From contig NZ_CP025583.1 in assembly GCF_002865605.1 (NCBI RefSeq), forward strand, positions 2,398,501 to 2,462,500: a stretch of 64,000 nucleotides of DNA, in the 5' to 3' direction. A program made the translations under genes and the position numbers. This DNA is from Paracoccus jeotgali. Lineage in GTDB: Bacteria > Pseudomonadota > Alphaproteobacteria > Rhodobacterales > Rhodobacteraceae. Positions 15,859 through 24,704 of this stretch are shown one piece after another. Numbering within the stretch: the stretch's first letter is position 1; every line of letters begins with the position of its first letter. The notes beneath the pieces were generated by a model. It made no database searches. It was not told where the DNA came from and saw only the letters and a program-made list of their open reading frames with translations.

Positions 15859-17076
15859 TTGAACAAGATGTCAGCCAGCCAGCTTTCGCCCGCCCCCGTC
15901 GCGCCGATCATGTCCGCGCGCCGAGTCAGCCTGATGGCCGCGATGTTCGTCGCCATGGGGCCCATCGGCATCGCGCTCTATACCCCCGCCATGCCCGCCA
16001 TTGTCGAGGCGCTGGGCACCAGCAGCGGCATGGTCAAGCTGACGCTGACGCTTTATTTCGCGGGCTTTGCCTGTGCGCAGCTGATCGTCGGGCCGCTGTC
16101 GGACGCGCTGGGCCGGCGGCCGGTCATCATGGCGTTTCTGGGGCTGTTCGTCGTAGCCTCGCTGTTCGCGCTGATCGCGCAGTCCATCGAGACGCTGATG
16201 GCGGCGCGGCTGGCGCAGGGGATCGGAGCTTCGTCCGGGGTCGCCATCGCCCGCGCCGTGGTCCGCGACCTGTTCGAGGGCGAGGAATCGTCGCAGATCA
16301 TGAACACCATCGGCATCATCCTGGCCATCGCCCCGGCGTTGTCGCCCACCATCGGCGGCTTCATGGTCACGCTGTTCGGCTGGCGCTCTATCTTTGTGCT
16401 GATGAGCGTGATCGCCGTGATCGTGGTGCTGATCACCCGGCGCTTCCTGCATGAAACGGTGGTGGCGGACCGATCCCGGCTGAACATCGGCGCGCTGTTC
16501 CGATCCTACGGCACGCTGCTGGGGAACCGGCATTTCATGGCCTCGTCGCTGACCATCTCCGGCTCGAACGGGGCGATCTATGCGCAGGCGACGATCCTGC
16601 CCTTCATCCTGATCGACGAGCTTGGCTTTTCCTCGGCCGAGTTCGGGCTGGCGATGATCATGCAGTCGGGCAGCCTGTTCGTCGCCGCCATCATCATCCG
16701 CCAGTTGATGAAGCGCCACAGCGCCGACCGGCTGGTGGCGCCGGGGCTGGGGCTGATCGTGGTGGCCAGCCTGATGTTCCTGACGCTGCTGTTCCGCGAG
16801 CCCAGCCTGATCGGCGTCATGGGGCCGGTCGCGATCTATGTCTTCGGCATCGCGGCGGTCATGCCGGCCAGGTCGACGGCGGCGCTGGCGCCGTTTCCCT
16901 CCATGGCCGGGGCGGCCTCCTCGCTGATGGGGTTCCTGCAGATGGGCGCGGGGCTGGTCGCAGGCTCGGTCGCGGCGCTGTTCGGCGACCCGGTGACGCC
17001 GCTGGCGGTGCTGATCCCGCTTTTGGGGCTGCTGGCCTGCCTGTCCTATGCCGTCTATTGGACCCGGCCCGCCTGA
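15859..17076 (+). CDS. MFS drug/solute exporter, Bcr/CflA type
   Basis: About 405 residues with 12 predicted membrane helices. It has the motif-A segment G-R-R-P-V and the family-typical RAVVRDLFEG after helix 4. I chose TTG 15859 because AAGGA lies ten bases before it; ATG 15868 is a near-equal alternative. It is the last gene of the plus-strand run, 106 bases after the nitronate monooxygenase-like gene. It may export a toxic intermediate or end product of the island. Confidence 0.8.
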   Translation: MNKMSASQLSPAPVAPIMSARRVSLMAAMFVAMGPIGIALYTPAMPAIVEALGTSSGMVKLTLTLYFAGFACAQLIVGPLSDALGRRPVIMAFLGLFVVASLFALIAQSIETLMAARLAQGIGASSGVAIARAVVRDLFEGEESSQIMNTIGIILAIAPALSPTIGGFMVTLFGWRSIFVLMSVIAVIVVLITRRFLHETVVADRSRLNIGALFRSYGTLLGNRHFMASSLTISGSNGAIYAQATILPFILIDELGFSSAEFGLAMIMQSGSLFVAAIIIRQLMKRHSADRLVAPGLGLIVVASLMFLTLLFREPSLIGVMGPVAIYVFGIAAVMPARSTAALAPFPSMAGAASSLMGFLQMGAGLVAGSVAALFGDPVTPLAVLIPLLGLLACLSYAVYWTRPA

Positions 17077-17365
17077 TCCCGCGCCCACGATCCGCTGTGA
17101 GCCCGCGCAGCGCCGGGTCGCCACTCCACTTGGCCCCGCGCCATTATTGCCGCCATTGCAACAATAAATGCGATATTTTGCCTATTCAGGCACATGGTGC
17201 GCCAGTCTATATCTGCTGACAACCAAGCCGGCGCGCGTGCCAAGCGAACCATCCCACCTCCTGCGGGTTGTCCTCTGACAGACCTAGGCAGGGCGCAGGA
17301 TCGGTCCCTGCGAACGCGCCGGCCCCACCCTCAACCCCGTCCCCGGACGGAGAAAGGCCCTCGAC
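17077..17365. other. Intergenic region between MFS gene and doxX
   Basis: No gene is supported in these 289 bases. An AT-richer patch at 17143-17185 contains the inverted repeat TTATTG (17144-17149) / CAATAA (17162-17167), a possible regulatory site. The doxX ribosome-binding site GGAGAAAGG sits at the right end. Confidence 0.4.
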
Positions 17366-17785
17366 ATGATCGACCGCCCCGCCGACCGCTATCTTGAACC
17401 CGTCTGGACCGCGCGCATGCTCAGCGTGCTGCGGATCGTTTCGGCGCTGATCTTCTTTGCCCATGGCACGCAAAAGCTGCTGGGCTTCCCGGCGATGGAA
17501 AACCCGCCCACCGCCTTTACCCTGGGCTGGATCGCTGGCCTGCTGGAGCTTGTCGGCGGCGGGCTGCTGGTCATCGGGCTGTTCACCCGCCCGGTCGCCT
17601 TCGTCCTGTCGGGCATGATGGCCGTGGCCTATTTCATGGTTCACTTCCCGCAAAGCTTCTTTCCGCCGCTGAACCAGGGCGACGCGGCGATCCTGTATTG
17701 CTTCGTCTTCCTGTATCTCGTCTTTGCCGGTCCCGGCCCGTGGAGCGTGGATGCCATGCGCAACCCGACCACCGCGCGGCCCTGA
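17366..17785 (+). CDS. DoxX family membrane protein
   Basis: A 139-residue integral membrane protein with four hydrophobic segments. The DoxX family features are visible: R-x-x-x-A-x-x-F-x-x-H-G-x-x-K near the first helix, then GLLELVGGGLLV and GLFTRPVA. DoxX-type proteins often accompany redox-stress genes. It precedes wrbA, pirin and an MhqD/MhqO-like pair, which fits quinone or thiol-stress defence. GGAGAAAGG precedes the ATG. Confidence 0.82.
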   Translation: MIDRPADRYLEPVWTARMLSVLRIVSALIFFAHGTQKLLGFPAMENPPTAFTLGWIAGLLELVGGGLLVIGLFTRPVAFVLSGMMAVAYFMVHFPQSFFPPLNQGDAAILYCFVFLYLVFAGPGPWSVDAMRNPTTARP

Positions 17786-17869
17786 CCCGCATCACCTCGG
17801 CACAGACGGCGCAGCCGGTCTGCCCGTCTGCGCCCCACCCCCCTCACTGACCACCCAAGGAGAGTATCC

Positions 17870-18460
17870 ATGACTGTCAAGCTCGCCATCATCTATTATT
17901 CCACCTATGGCACCAACCATCAGATGGCCTCGATCGCCGCCGAGGCCGCCAAGGCCACCGGCGCCGAGGTGCGGCTGCTGAAGGCCCCCGAAACCGCGCC
18001 GCAGGATGTCGTCGCCGGCGTCGATGCCTGGGCCGCGCAGGCGGAAAAGACCGCCGACATCCCGACCGCCACGCCCGAGGATATGGAATGGGCGAACGCC
18101 TATCTGATCTCGGCCCCGACGCGGTTCGGGATCATGGCGAGCCAGATGCGCGCCTTCATCGACACGCTGGGCGGGGTCTGGTCCAAGGGCGGGCTGGCGA
18201 ACAAGCCGGTCTCGGCCATGACCTCGGCGCAGAACACCCATGGCGGGCAGGAAACGACGCTGGTTTCCTTCTATACCACCGTCATGCATTGGGGCGGCTT
18301 TGTCGTCGCGCCGGGTTACACCGACGAGGCGATCTTCAAGGCCGGCGGCAACGCCTATGGCTATAGCCACACCCAGGGCGCCGAGTTCACCGACGAGGTG
18401 AAAGCCGCCATTGGCCACCAGACCCGCCGCCTGATCGAGGTCGCCGGCAAGCTGAACTGA
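17870..18460 (+). CDS. wrbA: NAD(P)H:quinone oxidoreductase WrbA-type flavoprotein
   Basis: A 196-residue flavodoxin-fold enzyme. The FMN phosphate loop is [12 protein letters not shown] (about residues 9-20), followed by [21 protein letters not shown] and the NTHGGQETT loop typical of WrbA. It reduces quinones by two electrons and so avoids semiquinone radicals. AAGGAGAG lies a few bases upstream of the start. It follows doxX by 84 bases. Tandem hairpins follow the stop. Confidence 0.9.
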   Translation: MTVKLAIIYYSTYGTNHQMASIAAEAAKATGAEVRLLKAPETAPQDVVAGVDAWAAQAEKTADIPTATPEDMEWANAYLISAPTRFGIMASQMRAFIDTLGGVWSKGGLANKPVSAMTSAQNTHGGQETTLVSFYTTVMHWGGFVVAPGYTDEAIFKAGGNAYGYSHTQGAEFTDEVKAAIGHQTRRLIEVAGKLN

Positions 18461-18467
18461 GCCCGCA

Positions 18468-18521
18468 GCGCCAGCCCCGACGGGCTGGCGCATCCGGCGC
18501 GATCCTGACCGGTCGCGCCGG
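18468..18521. terminator. Tandem hairpins between convergent wrbA and FUSC genes
   Basis: GCGCCAGCCC (18468-18477) pairs with GGGCTGGCGC (18482-18491). CCGGCGCGA (18494-18502) pairs with TCGCGCCGG (18513-18521). Two strong stems in a row between convergent genes suggest bidirectional termination or mRNA 3'-end protection. There is no U tract. Confidence 0.5.
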
Positions 18522-18533
18522 ACGGGCTGCCGG

Positions 18534-19599
18534 TCAGGCCCGGCCGCAGAACTCGGCCGAGACCTCGATCCCGTCATCCAGATCGCGGCGAAACTGTTCG
18601 AGCGCGAAGCCGAGGTTGAAGATCCGGCCCAGCTCCTCGGTCGTCAGCGATTGCGCCGATCCGTCGCCGCGCATCTCATCCACCGCCGCGCGATAGGCCC
18701 CGACCGCCTCGGCCAGCGTCTCTGTCGCCTCGGGCGCGGGGTCGTTGTCCAGACAGCGGGCCATGCGCCGCAAGGTCGCCGCCCCGCACAGCGCCGCCTG
18801 ACGCCAGGGCCCGGCCACATGATCATGCAGCAGATCGCTGCCCCCGCCCCGCGCCGCCCGCCGCAACATGTCCACGTCATGCCGTATCCGCCGCAAGGTG
18901 CGCAGCAATCGCTGCCCATCGGGAAGCTGCCCCAACCGGACCCGCTGCTCATGCCCCGCCTGATCCACGAACTCGGCAAGATCGCGCAGGCTTTCGCGCA
19001 CCCGCCCGGCCAGTCTGCCCAGATCCGCCTGACTGGCCTCGCCTCCGGCGGCAAGGGCGTCAAGCTGGCGGGCCAGCAGCCGCGCGACCTCGGCCCCGGT
19101 CTTGCCGATGGACCGCGAGGCCCGCGCCGGCATGATCGCCACGGCCACGAACAGCCCCCACCGCACAGCCCAGACCGACGCCGAAGATCCGCGACACGGC
19201 CAGGTCCAGCGGGTTCATCTCGATCCCCGGTCGGCCCAGCAGAACCACGGCGGCGGTGATCAGCGCGATCCGGTAGCCGGGCGACAGCGACGCCACCACC
19301 GACAGCGGCGCCAGCGTGATGGCGAGCGCCGCGACATAGGTCAGCGCGTCCTCGGGCCGCAGCACAAAGGCCACTGCGGCGGCGAAACCCGCGCCCAACA
19401 GCGAGCCCAGAAACTGCTCGACCGCCATTTTCAGCGAGCCGCCGACATTGCTTTGCGTGACCATGACAGCGGTGATGACGGCCGACAGCTCGACCGACAG
19501 CCCAAGCGCATGGACCAGCCCCAACGCCGCGATGCCGGCAATGGTCATCCGCGCCGCATGGGCCAGCATCCACCGATTTCGAGACAGAAGCCGCATCAT
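18534..19599 (-). pseudogene. FUSC-family (aromatic acid exporter-like) membrane protein, frameshifted
   Basis: Two minus-strand frames together make one FUSC-type protein of about 354 residues. The N-terminal part from ATG 19599 has several membrane helices and ends in SRIFGVGLGCAVG. The soluble part resumes in another frame with LFVAVAIMPARASRS and runs to the stop at 18534. The switch falls in a run of five C/G at 19155-19159, and removing one base restores a continuous family-like junction. This is a real inactivating frameshift, a variable homopolymer, or a sequencing error. The rest of the reading frame looks undecayed, so an error or recent event is likely. Confidence 0.6.
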
Positions 19600-19850
19600 C
19601 GCCCGGCTATAGCCCAAGCGAACAGGTCAGGAAACGGCGAACGACGCCGACCACCCCGGACCCGGACAGCCGGAACAAGCGCCTTCCATCGCCCCGCCAT
19701 CGCCCGCAGGATCGGATCGGCAGGCCAGGACGTTGACCCCCGCGCGGCCCTCGCCGCGACCGCTTTTGCCCTCGCGCAACCAACATCGTGACGACCCAAC
19801 ATCAGACCACGCCCCATCAGCCTCAACCCACATAACAAGGAGCACCACCC

Positions 19851-20813
19851 ATGAGCTGGACCCCCTGCCCCGACCCCGTCCTGGGCGACAAGGATGGCGT
19901 CAACGCCATCGAGACCCTCATCATCCCCCGCGCCGTCGATCTGGGCGAGATGGAGGTCCGCCGCGCCCTGCCCTCGACCAAGCGCCAGATGGTCGGCCCC
20001 TTCATCTTCTTCGACCAGATGGGCCCGGCCGAGTTCCTGACCGATCAGGGCATCGACGTGCGCCCGCATCCGCACATCAACCTCGCCACGCTGACCTATC
20101 TGTTCGAGGGCGAGATCCTGCACCGCGACTCGCTGGGGACCGAGCAGACGATCCGCCCCGGCGCCGTCAACTGGATGCGCGCCGGCAAGGGCATCGTTCA
20201 TTCCGAGCGGACCTCGGAGGACCGCCGCAAGAACGGGCAGCGCCTGTTCGGCATCCAGACCTGGATGGCCCTGCCCGAAGAGCAAGAGGAATCCGCCCCC
20301 GAATTCATCCATTACGGCGAGGGCGAGCTGCCGGTGATCGAGGCGGACGGCATCAAGGCCCGCATCATCGCGGGCCAGATGTTCGGCAAGACCTCGGCCC
20401 TGCGCACCGCCTCGGAAACGCTCTATGGCGATGTCGAGATGCAGGCCGGCAGCCAGATGCCCATTGATGCGGGGTACGAGGAACGCGCCCTCTATACCAT
20501 CTCGGGCGAGATCGAGATCGCCGGCGACCGTTTCGAACCCGGCCAGCTTCTGGTGCTGCGCCCCGGCGACGCGATCACCGTGCGGGCGCGGTCGAATGCG
20601 CGCTTCATGCTGTTCGGCGGCGCGCCGATGGGCGGTCCGCGCTATATCTGGTGGAACTTCGTGTCCTCGCGCCCCGAACGGATCGAGGCGGCAAAGCAGG
20701 AATGGGCGCGCGGCCGTTTCGACACCGTGCCCGGCGATGAGGAAGATTTCATCCCGCTGCCGGAAAATCAGGGCAAGCCGCGCCGCGCAACGGGTGGCGT
20801 GTTCTATCCCTGA
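19851..20813 (+). CDS. Pirin family protein
   Basis: A 320-residue bicupin. The N-terminal cupin holds the metal-site residues HPHIN (about 74-78) and IVHSER (about 117-122), as expected for pirins, some of which have quercetinase or redox-sensing activity. AAGGAG lies upstream. In bacteria pirin genes often sit with quinone-detoxification genes, and here it lies between wrbA and an MhqD-like hydrolase. The 250 bases upstream, back to the FUSC gene, show no gene. Confidence 0.87.
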   Translation: MSWTPCPDPVLGDKDGVNAIETLIIPRAVDLGEMEVRRALPSTKRQMVGPFIFFDQMGPAEFLTDQGIDVRPHPHINLATLTYLFEGEILHRDSLGTEQTIRPGAVNWMRAGKGIVHSERTSEDRRKNGQRLFGIQTWMALPEEQEESAPEFIHYGEGELPVIEADGIKARIIAGQMFGKTSALRTASETLYGDVEMQAGSQMPIDAGYEERALYTISGEIEIAGDRFEPGQLLVLRPGDAITVRARSNARFMLFGGAPMGGPRYIWWNFVSSRPERIEAAKQEWARGRFDTVPGDEEDFIPLPENQGKPRRATGGVFYP

Positions 20814-20893
20814 GCAGCATTGACCCTAATAGGGCCAAGGGGCGGGATCGGACTGGTCCGGCCCCCGGCCCGGTTTTCGGAAAGGCAGACGAC

Positions 20894-21568
20894 ATGACCG
20901 ACGATCCACATGGCCAGACCCGCATCCTGTCCGCCGGCGCCCCGCTGGCGCAGGCAAGGCTGGCGATGATCATGCTGCATGGCCGCGGTGGCTCGCCCGA
21001 GGATATGTTGGGGCTGGCCCACCATCTGGGCATCCCCGACATCGCCATCCGCGCCCCCGAGGCGGCGGGGAATTCCTGGTGGCCCGACAGCTTTCTGGCG
21101 CCCCTGACCCGGAACGAGCCGTGGCTGAGTTCGGCGCTGAACCGCGTGGCCGGCATCGCCGAAGCGCTGGCGGCGGACGGTTTCGGGCCGGATCGGACGG
21201 TGGTGCTGGGCTTCAGCCAAGGCGCCTGTCTGGCGGTCGAATACGCCGCCCGCGCGGGCACCCCCTTTGCCGGGGTCGCCGGTCTGTCCGGCGGGCTGGT
21301 CGGCACCGCCGACGGAACCGGCCCGCGGCTGCCCGAGCTTTATGACCATGTCGAAAAGACCTTCGACTATTCCGGCCGTCTCGACGGCACGCCGGTTCTG
21401 CTGGGCTGCCATCAGCGCGACCCGCATATCCCGCTGGCCCGGATCAGGACGACGGAAGAGGTGCTGAACCGCATGGGTGCGCGGGTGACGACGCAGATCT
21501 ATCCCGGCGCGGGCCACGGCATCATGGCCGACGAAATCACCGAATTGCGGGCCATGCTGAACGGCTGA
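20894..21568 (+). CDS. Phospholipase/carboxylesterase family hydrolase, MhqD-like
   Basis: A 224-residue alpha/beta hydrolase with LHGRGGSPEDM at residues 28-38, nucleophile Ser108 in GFSQG, and a C-terminal PGAGHGI with the catalytic His. It resembles the MhqD class, which in Bacillus accompanies the ring-cleaving dioxygenase MhqO in hydroquinone resistance. An MhqO-like gene lies about 0.6 kb downstream on the other strand, and pirin is immediately upstream. It may hydrolyse ring-opened or ester products. Confidence 0.78.
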   Translation: MTDDPHGQTRILSAGAPLAQARLAMIMLHGRGGSPEDMLGLAHHLGIPDIAIRAPEAAGNSWWPDSFLAPLTRNEPWLSSALNRVAGIAEALAADGFGPDRTVVLGFSQGACLAVEYAARAGTPFAGVAGLSGGLVGTADGTGPRLPELYDHVEKTFDYSGRLDGTPVLLGCHQRDPHIPLARIRTTEEVLNRMGARVTTQIYPGAGHGIMADEITELRAMLNG

Positions 21569-21683
21569 CCCGCGCAGATCCCGGCCGACCAAATAAGCGT
21601 GAGGCCGGGCGCAGCCCCTGATATCCCCCGCCGATCCGGGCTAGGAAGGCGGAAGACGACAATGAAACAAAGGAATTATCCCC

Positions 21684-22049
21684 ATGCGTATCGCCCTTTC
21701 CGCCCTTTTCCTGCTGGCTGGTGCCGGCGTCGCCTCGGCGCAGGCCAATGTCTCGGTCACGCTGACCCCCGGCTCGCTGGATAACGTGCAGTCCCACAGC
21801 TATGCCTGCGGCGAAGGGCAAAGCGCGATGCCGGTCCAGTATGTGAACGCGGGCGCGAACGCGCTGGCGATCCTGCCCATCGACGGCGAGCAGCGGATCT
21901 TCGTCAACGTCGTGTCGGGTTCGGGCGCGAAATACGTCTCGGGCGCGCATGTCTGGTGGACCAAGGGCGACAGCGCGACGCTGGAAAACGAGATGGAAGA
22001 GGGCAGCAGCATCGAGTGCAGCGTCACCGACGCCCAGCCGGCGCAGTAA
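21684..22049 (+). CDS. MliC-like periplasmic protein (C-type lysozyme inhibitor family)
   Basis: A 121-residue exported protein with a signal peptide of about 19 residues (cut after ASA). The mature part has the MliC pattern: an aromatic-Cys pair (YACGEG), V-Q-Y-V-N, a sheet-rich middle, SGAKYVSGAHVWWTKGDSATL, and a second Cys near the C-terminus, which would form the family disulphide. There is no lipobox, so it would be soluble (PliC-like) rather than a lipoprotein. AAGGAAT precedes the ATG, and an intrinsic terminator follows. Confidence 0.7.
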   Translation: MRIALSALFLLAGAGVASAQANVSVTLTPGSLDNVQSHSYACGEGQSAMPVQYVNAGANALAILPIDGEQRIFVNVVSGSGAKYVSGAHVWWTKGDSATLENEMEEGSSIECSVTDAQPAQ

Positions 22050-22105
22050 GCGCTGCGGCTGGTCCGGTGCGGATTTACGCCCGCATCGGACACGCCTGAA
22101 ACAGC

Positions 22106-22137
22106 AAAAGGACCTGCGTTTGCGCGCCGGTCCTTTT
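22106..22137 (+). terminator. Intrinsic terminator after the MliC-like gene
   Basis: AAAAGGACC (22106-22114) pairs with GGTCCTTTT (22129-22137), closing a 14-base loop. The stem ends in TTTT on the plus strand and in TTTT on the complement, so it can serve both this gene and the convergent dioxygenase gene. Confidence 0.75.
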
Positions 22138-22190
22138 CGTTCTGGACGATGCCGCTGTTCGACGGGGCGCTGCCGCCCCGCACTCGGCGC

Positions 22191-23123
22191 TTAGTCCGTG
22201 ATCGGCGTCAGCGTTTTCTCGATCTGCGGGCGCAGATGGGCGTGCTGGTCGGGCAGTTTCAGCGCCTCGCCCAGATGGGCCACATCCTCGTCGCGGTCAA
22301 AGCCCGGCTCGTTGGTGGCGATCTCGAACAGGATGCCGCCGGGTGTGCGGAAATAGATCGCCCAGAAATAGTCGCGGTCGATCACCGGGGTCACATGCGC
22401 GCCCGCATCCAGCAGCGCGCGGCGCACCTCGGCCTGTGCGGCGCGGTCGGCGACGGCAAAGGCGACGTGATGGACCGATCCGGCGCCCTCGCGGGCACGT
22501 TCGGCGTCGGGCAGCACCTCGAGATCGACGATATCGGCGCCGTTGCCGCCCTCGATCCCCATGCGGATCAGCGCGCCGTCACGGGCAAGTTCCTGATAGC
22601 CCATGAACTTCAGCAGCTCGGCCGTGGCCTCGCCGTCGCGCAGGCGCATGGTCACGCCGCGAAAGCCGTGAACGCCGCGATCCGCCGGCACCGGCCCGTG
22701 GCCAAAGGGGGCGCGGCTGTCGTCCGGCACCTCGACCAGCGCAAAGCCGTCGCCATCCGGACCCGGGAACCGCAGGCGCTTTTCGCCGAAGCGGGTGTCA
22801 TCCTGAAGCCCGCCGACCCCGGCCGCCGTCAGCCGCTCGCGCCAGTAGTCCAGCGCGCCTTCCGGCACGGCGAAGGCGGTTTCGGACACCTCGCCCGTGC
22901 CGCGGCGGCCCTTGGCGATGTGCGGGAACGGGAAATAGGTCATGACCGAGCCGGGCGTGCCGACATGGTCGCCGTAATACAGGTGATAGACGTCCGGCGC
23001 GTCAAAGTTCACGGTCTTTTTCACCCGACGCAGGCCGAGCAGCTTGGTGAAGAAATCGTTGTTCTCCTGCGCGTCCGCCGCCATCGAGGTGACGTGATGC
23101 AGGCCCTTGATCTGGTTGAGCAT
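22191..23123 (-). CDS. VOC-superfamily ring-cleaving dioxygenase, MhqO-like
   Basis: A 310-residue protein with two vicinal-oxygen-chelate modules. The N-terminal GLHHVTSMAADAQEN has the metal His near residue 9, and FYTxLLGLRxVKKTVNFD-type text follows. The second module begins near residue 148 (RGVHGFRGVT), and HHVAFAV and GGILFEIATNEPGF carry further ligands. Length and motifs match MhqO/YkcA-type hydroquinone dioxygenases. GGAG precedes the start. It is divergent from a LysR gene. Confidence 0.85.
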   Translation of the reverse strand: MLNQIKGLHHVTSMAADAQENNDFFTKLLGLRRVKKTVNFDAPDVYHLYYGDHVGTPGSVMTYFPFPHIAKGRRGTGEVSETAFAVPEGALDYWRERLTAAGVGGLQDDTRFGEKRLRFPGPDGDGFALVEVPDDSRAPFGHGPVPADRGVHGFRGVTMRLRDGEATAELLKFMGYQELARDGALIRMGIEGGNGADIVDLEVLPDAERAREGAGSVHHVAFAVADRAAQAEVRRALLDAGAHVTPVIDRDYFWAIYFRTPGGILFEIATNEPGFDRDEDVAHLGEALKLPDQHAHLRPQIEKTLTPITD

Positions 23124-23233
23124 GACAGGCTCCTTGCTGAAGGAAGTGTTGATCCGAATTTAGGGGATCGGGGCACCCAGCAGAACAGGTATAATCTTGC
23201 ATTGATTGTTGCGTCTGGCGTAACGCTAGTCGC

Positions 23234-24133
23234 ATGGGAGAGTTGGAATCCATCCGCGTGTTTCTGGCCGTCGCCGCGCAGCAAAGTTTTGCCGGGGCGG
23301 CGCGGCAGCTTGGGCTGACCCCGGCCTCGGTCACGCGCACCATTGCCGCGCTCGAGGATAATCTGGGCGTGCAACTGTTGGTGCGCACGACGCGCAAGGT
23401 CTCGCTGACCTCGGCGGGGGCCGTCTATGCAGCGCGGGTGGCGCCCCTGGCCGAAGGGCTGGCGCAGGCGTCCGAGGCCACGAGCGAGGCGCATGGGCTG
23501 ACCGCCGGGCGCATCCGCATCAGCGCGCCGGTGTCGCTGGGGCTCGAGGTGCTGCCCACGGTGCTGACGCAGTTCGCCACGCTGCATCCGCAGACCCATG
23601 TCGCGGTCAGCCTGTCGGACAGCTTTGTCGATATCGTCGAGGACGACTATGACCTCGCCATCCGCATCTCCGGCCCGCCAAGCGACAAGTCGACGATCTG
23701 GCGCAAGATCATGCCGGTGCCGCGGGTTCTGGTCGCCTCGGCCGCCTATCTGACCGCCAAGGGCGCGCCGCGCTCGCCCGATGATCTGTCGGGCTATACC
23801 TGCCTCAGCTATGGCGCCGACGCCCGCGAAGAGGTGTGGGAGCTGTCGCGCGGCGCCAGCCGCCGCAGCCACAAGGCGCGCGGCACCTTCAGCGTCAACA
23901 ATGGCGATCTGCTGGCCCGGCTGGTGCTGAATGACGAGGGCATCGCCCTGCTGCCGCGCTTCATCGTGGCGCGAGAGCTGCAGGCCGGGCGGCTGGCGCA
24001 GGTGCTGCCCGAATGGTCGACGCCCGACGTCTGGCTGACGCTGTATTACCCGCCCTATGACCAGCTTCCCCTGCGCGTCGCGACATTCTCGGATTTCTTC
24101 GAGACGCATGTGAAGGAAACCTGCCCGCTGTAG
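23234..24133 (+). CDS. LysR-type transcriptional regulator
   Basis: A 299-residue LTTR. The N-terminal helix-turn-helix (residues about 1-60) includes QQSFAGAARQLGLTPASVTRTIAALE, and a periplasmic-binding-like effector domain follows. It is divergent from the MhqO-like gene, with 110 bp between, the classical arrangement for a regulator of its neighbour. By context the inducer may be a quinone or hydroquinone. Confidence 0.85.
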   Translation: MGELESIRVFLAVAAQQSFAGAARQLGLTPASVTRTIAALEDNLGVQLLVRTTRKVSLTSAGAVYAARVAPLAEGLAQASEATSEAHGLTAGRIRISAPVSLGLEVLPTVLTQFATLHPQTHVAVSLSDSFVDIVEDDYDLAIRISGPPSDKSTIWRKIMPVPRVLVASAAYLTAKGAPRSPDDLSGYTCLSYGADAREEVWELSRGASRRSHKARGTFSVNNGDLLARLVLNDEGIALLPRFIVARELQAGRLAQVLPEWSTPDVWLTLYYPPYDQLPLRVATFSDFFETHVKETCPL

Positions 24134-24170
24134 CGGTGGCGCGGTAAGCCAGCTTGATTTTCGCCGTTTG

Positions 24171-24184
24171 ATTTGATATCAAAT
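24171..24184. promoter_or_regulatory. Perfect 14-bp palindrome ATTTGATATCAAAT overlapping the marR start codon
   Basis: The palindrome ends two bases into the ATG of the MarR-family gene at 24183. AT-rich palindromes of this kind are typical MarR operators, so the protein probably represses itself by binding over its own translation start. There is no ribosome-binding site in front of ATG 24183, suggesting a leaderless transcript or use of ATG 24189. Confidence 0.55.
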
Positions 24185-24641
24185 GAATATGAGTGAGGCC
24201 AATTCCAACCTGCTGCCGCTGGAAACCGTACTGCAGATCCGAGACAGCTGCCTGTGTCTGGCGGTGCAGCGGGCGGCGCGGCGGCTGGCGCGGCGCTTCG
24301 ATACCGTGTTGCGGCCCTACGGGCTGACCAACGGGCAGTTCTCGCTGATGGTGGCGCTGAACCAGCCCGCGCCGCCGCCCATCGGCCGGCTCGCCGGCTT
24401 GCTGGGCATGGACCCGGCCACGCTGACCGCCGCCGTCAAGCCCTTGGCGCGGCGCGGCCTGCTGACCGTCGCGCCCAACCCCGAGGACGGGCGCTCGCGC
24501 CTGCTGCAGATCACGCCCGAGGGGGTGGCGCTGATGCGCAAGGCGGTGGTGACCTGGCAAGAGGCCCATGACGAGGTCGAGGCGCAGCTTGGCCCCGACC
24601 TCGCCCGGACGCTGCGCGCGGGGCTGGCGCGGATCGACTAG
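24183..24641 (+). CDS. MarR-family transcriptional regulator
   Basis: A 152-residue winged-helix protein with the MarR order of elements: dimerisation helices, GLTNGQFSLMVALN, recognition region MDPATLTAAVKPLARRGLLT, and the wing PNPEDGRSRLLQITPEG. One cysteine (DSCLCLAV) lies in the first helix at about residue 20, where redox-sensing MarR proteins often carry one. A perfect palindrome overlaps the start. A VOC protein gene follows by 63 bases and is the likely target. Signals may be electrophiles or quinones, as for neighbouring genes. Confidence 0.85.
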   Translation: MNMSEANSNLLPLETVLQIRDSCLCLAVQRAARRLARRFDTVLRPYGLTNGQFSLMVALNQPAPPPIGRLAGLLGMDPATLTAAVKPLARRGLLTVAPNPEDGRSRLLQITPEGVALMRKAVVTWQEAHDEVEAQLGPDLARTLRAGLARID

Positions 24642-24704
24642 AACCGAACGACCGCGACGGCAGCCGCGCGGTGCGGCCGCCCGCATGACAGAGGGAGCGA
24701 GACG

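Noticed and set aside
17194..17397. Short Arg/Pro-rich plus-strand frame before doxX
   Set aside because: It overlaps the doxX start in another frame, has no ribosome-binding site, and has composition typical of non-coding GC-rich DNA.
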